NCBI RefSeq assembly: GCF_900128895.1
Contig: NZ_FSQW01000001.1
Span: 1,426,001-1,490,000, forward strand
Direction: 5' to 3'
Origin: Parasphingorhabdus marina DSM 22363
GTDB lineage: Bacteria > Pseudomonadota > Alphaproteobacteria > Sphingomonadales > Sphingomonadaceae
DNA: 64,000 nucleotides
In this document: piece after piece, positions 63,557 to 64,000 of the stretch
How positions within the stretch are numbered: the first letter of the stretch is position 1
Layout of the letters: every line of letters starts with the position of its first letter
Translations under genes and position numbers: made by a program
The notes under the pieces: model-generated
Databases searched by the model: none
What the model was told of the DNA's origin: nothing
The model's input: only the letters and a program-made list of their open reading frames with translations

Positions 63557-64000
63557 ATGATCCAGACGAGTTTTTCTTTGTTGTCAGCGATTTTGATGAT
63601 CTCCGCTCCGCCCCCACCGAGCGAAGATGAGTCCTTCAAAATGGCGGTCGCTGACGGGTATTTTGTCGCAAGCGGAACGCTTGTGCCCAATTCAAAAGAG
63701 CATATCAAGGCCGCACGGCGAAACGATCAGAACATCAAGATCCTGGTCATGCAAAATGTTCCCGGATCAGATGATGATAATGACTATTTGGATGCGGCCT
63801 GGGGCTTGCACCAGGACGGGTTCACCACAATTGTCCCTTCGGACGGCTTGGTCGCGTCCGGTGGCACCGATTTTTTCCTGGCCGGCACTTTCCGGATCAT
63901 CCAGCCCGGTGCATGTATCGGTGTGCACAGCTGGGAGGATGATGGTCCGCCACCCTATGCGGCCAACCAATTGTCGCGGGATCATGCCGAGCACGGGGAT
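63557..64000 (+). CDS. ClpP/SDH-like serine protease-fold protein, N-terminal part (cut by window edge)
   Basis: 148 codons, open at the right edge. The start has a strong GAGGGGGAGGG site. An N-terminal hydrophobic stretch (SFSLLSAILMISA) suggests export. The fold is shown by ILVMQNVPGSDDDND, then LVASGGTDFFLAGTFR and GACIGVHSWEDDG, matching the ClpP/crotonase-like serine protease pattern (SDH_sah-type). The likely nucleophile is in ASGGT. It diverges from the caspase/trypsin operon and adds another protease-like protein to the cluster. The missing C-terminus prevents checking the His/Asp partners. Confidence 0.72.
   Translation, partial: MIQTSFSLLSAILMISAPPPPSEDESFKMAVADGYFVASGTLVPNSKEHIKAARRNDQNIKILVMQNVPGSDDDNDYLDAAWGLHQDGFTTIVPSDGLVASGGTDFFLAGTFRIIQPGACIGVHSWEDDGPPPYAANQLSRDHAEHGD

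Noticed and set aside
52042-64000. Gasdermin, CBASS or Thoeris system of known type
   Set aside because: No gasdermin-like, cyclase (CD-NTase), ThsA or STING domain is visible, so I did not name a known system.
1-64000. Prophage or integrative element
   Set aside because: No integrase, transposase, phage structural gene or tRNA attachment site was seen.

Overview
The window looks like chromosomal DNA of a Gram-negative alphaproteobacterium, most probably a member of the Sphingomonadales. The reasons are two large TonB-dependent receptors, an isoquinoline-oxidoreductase-like molybdoenzyme pair, a fused acyl-CoA dehydrogenase beside other acyl-CoA genes, many predicted outer-membrane or periplasmic lipoproteins, and moderate-to-high GC. 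I see no rRNA, tRNA, CRISPR, transposase, integrase or prophage genes.

Layout. (1) 1-8122: lipid/acyl-CoA catabolism. An acyl-CoA ligase (cut by the left edge) and a serine hydrolase diverge from a short-chain dehydrogenase, a crotonase, a double acyl-CoA dehydrogenase and a lipase-like hydrolase, with a WS/DGAT acyltransferase downstream. (2) 8290-10990: a two-subunit molybdenum hydroxylase (IorAB type). (3) 11112-13330: the threonine degradation pair tdh-kbl. (4) 13732-22219: a DUF3616 protein, an amidase, a very large TonB receptor, a LysR regulator and a periplasmic metallophosphatase. (5) 22106-24300: a decayed patch with a cyclic-nucleotide-binding fragment, an M24 peptidase pseudogene and several repeats. 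(6) 24279-31550: a metal-type uptake/export locus, starting at a palindromic operator that overlaps an apparently leaderless promoter. It holds a His-rich small protein, a TonB receptor, an ABC ATPase, two DUF3526 permeases and a secreted M14-like deacylase. (7) 31651-40833: an operon of an M23-like protein with propeller-type repeats, an unassigned 968-residue protein and a phospholipase-D-like enzyme, opposite a LuxR-type ATPase regulator. (8) 41165-51781: a giant trimeric autotransporter adhesin, a membrane-bound AraC-type sensor-regulator, and an ABC transporter whose permease is fused to an M1 aminopeptidase.

(9) 52042-64000 is the most unusual region. On the plus strand: a small K+-channel-like protein, a SLOG protein with four membrane segments, a TIR-TM-TolB-TPR protein, and a tiny lipoprotein with nine TGEDDR hexapeptides. 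Facing them is a tightly coupled minus-strand operon of three predicted lipoproteins: a WD40-like/caspase protein, a caspase/DUF4384 protein and a trypsin-like zymogen. A ClpP/SDH-like gene diverges from that operon and runs off the right edge. I propose a cell-envelope signalling and proteolysis island, in which Arg-directed caspase-like proteases could activate the trypsin zymogen and the nine-Arg lipoprotein could be a substrate or decoy. That is inference, not demonstrated.

A family of short palindromic hairpins (core GTCCGCTTT ... AAAGCGGAC) sits in at least eight intergenic places between 23.4 and 52 kb.
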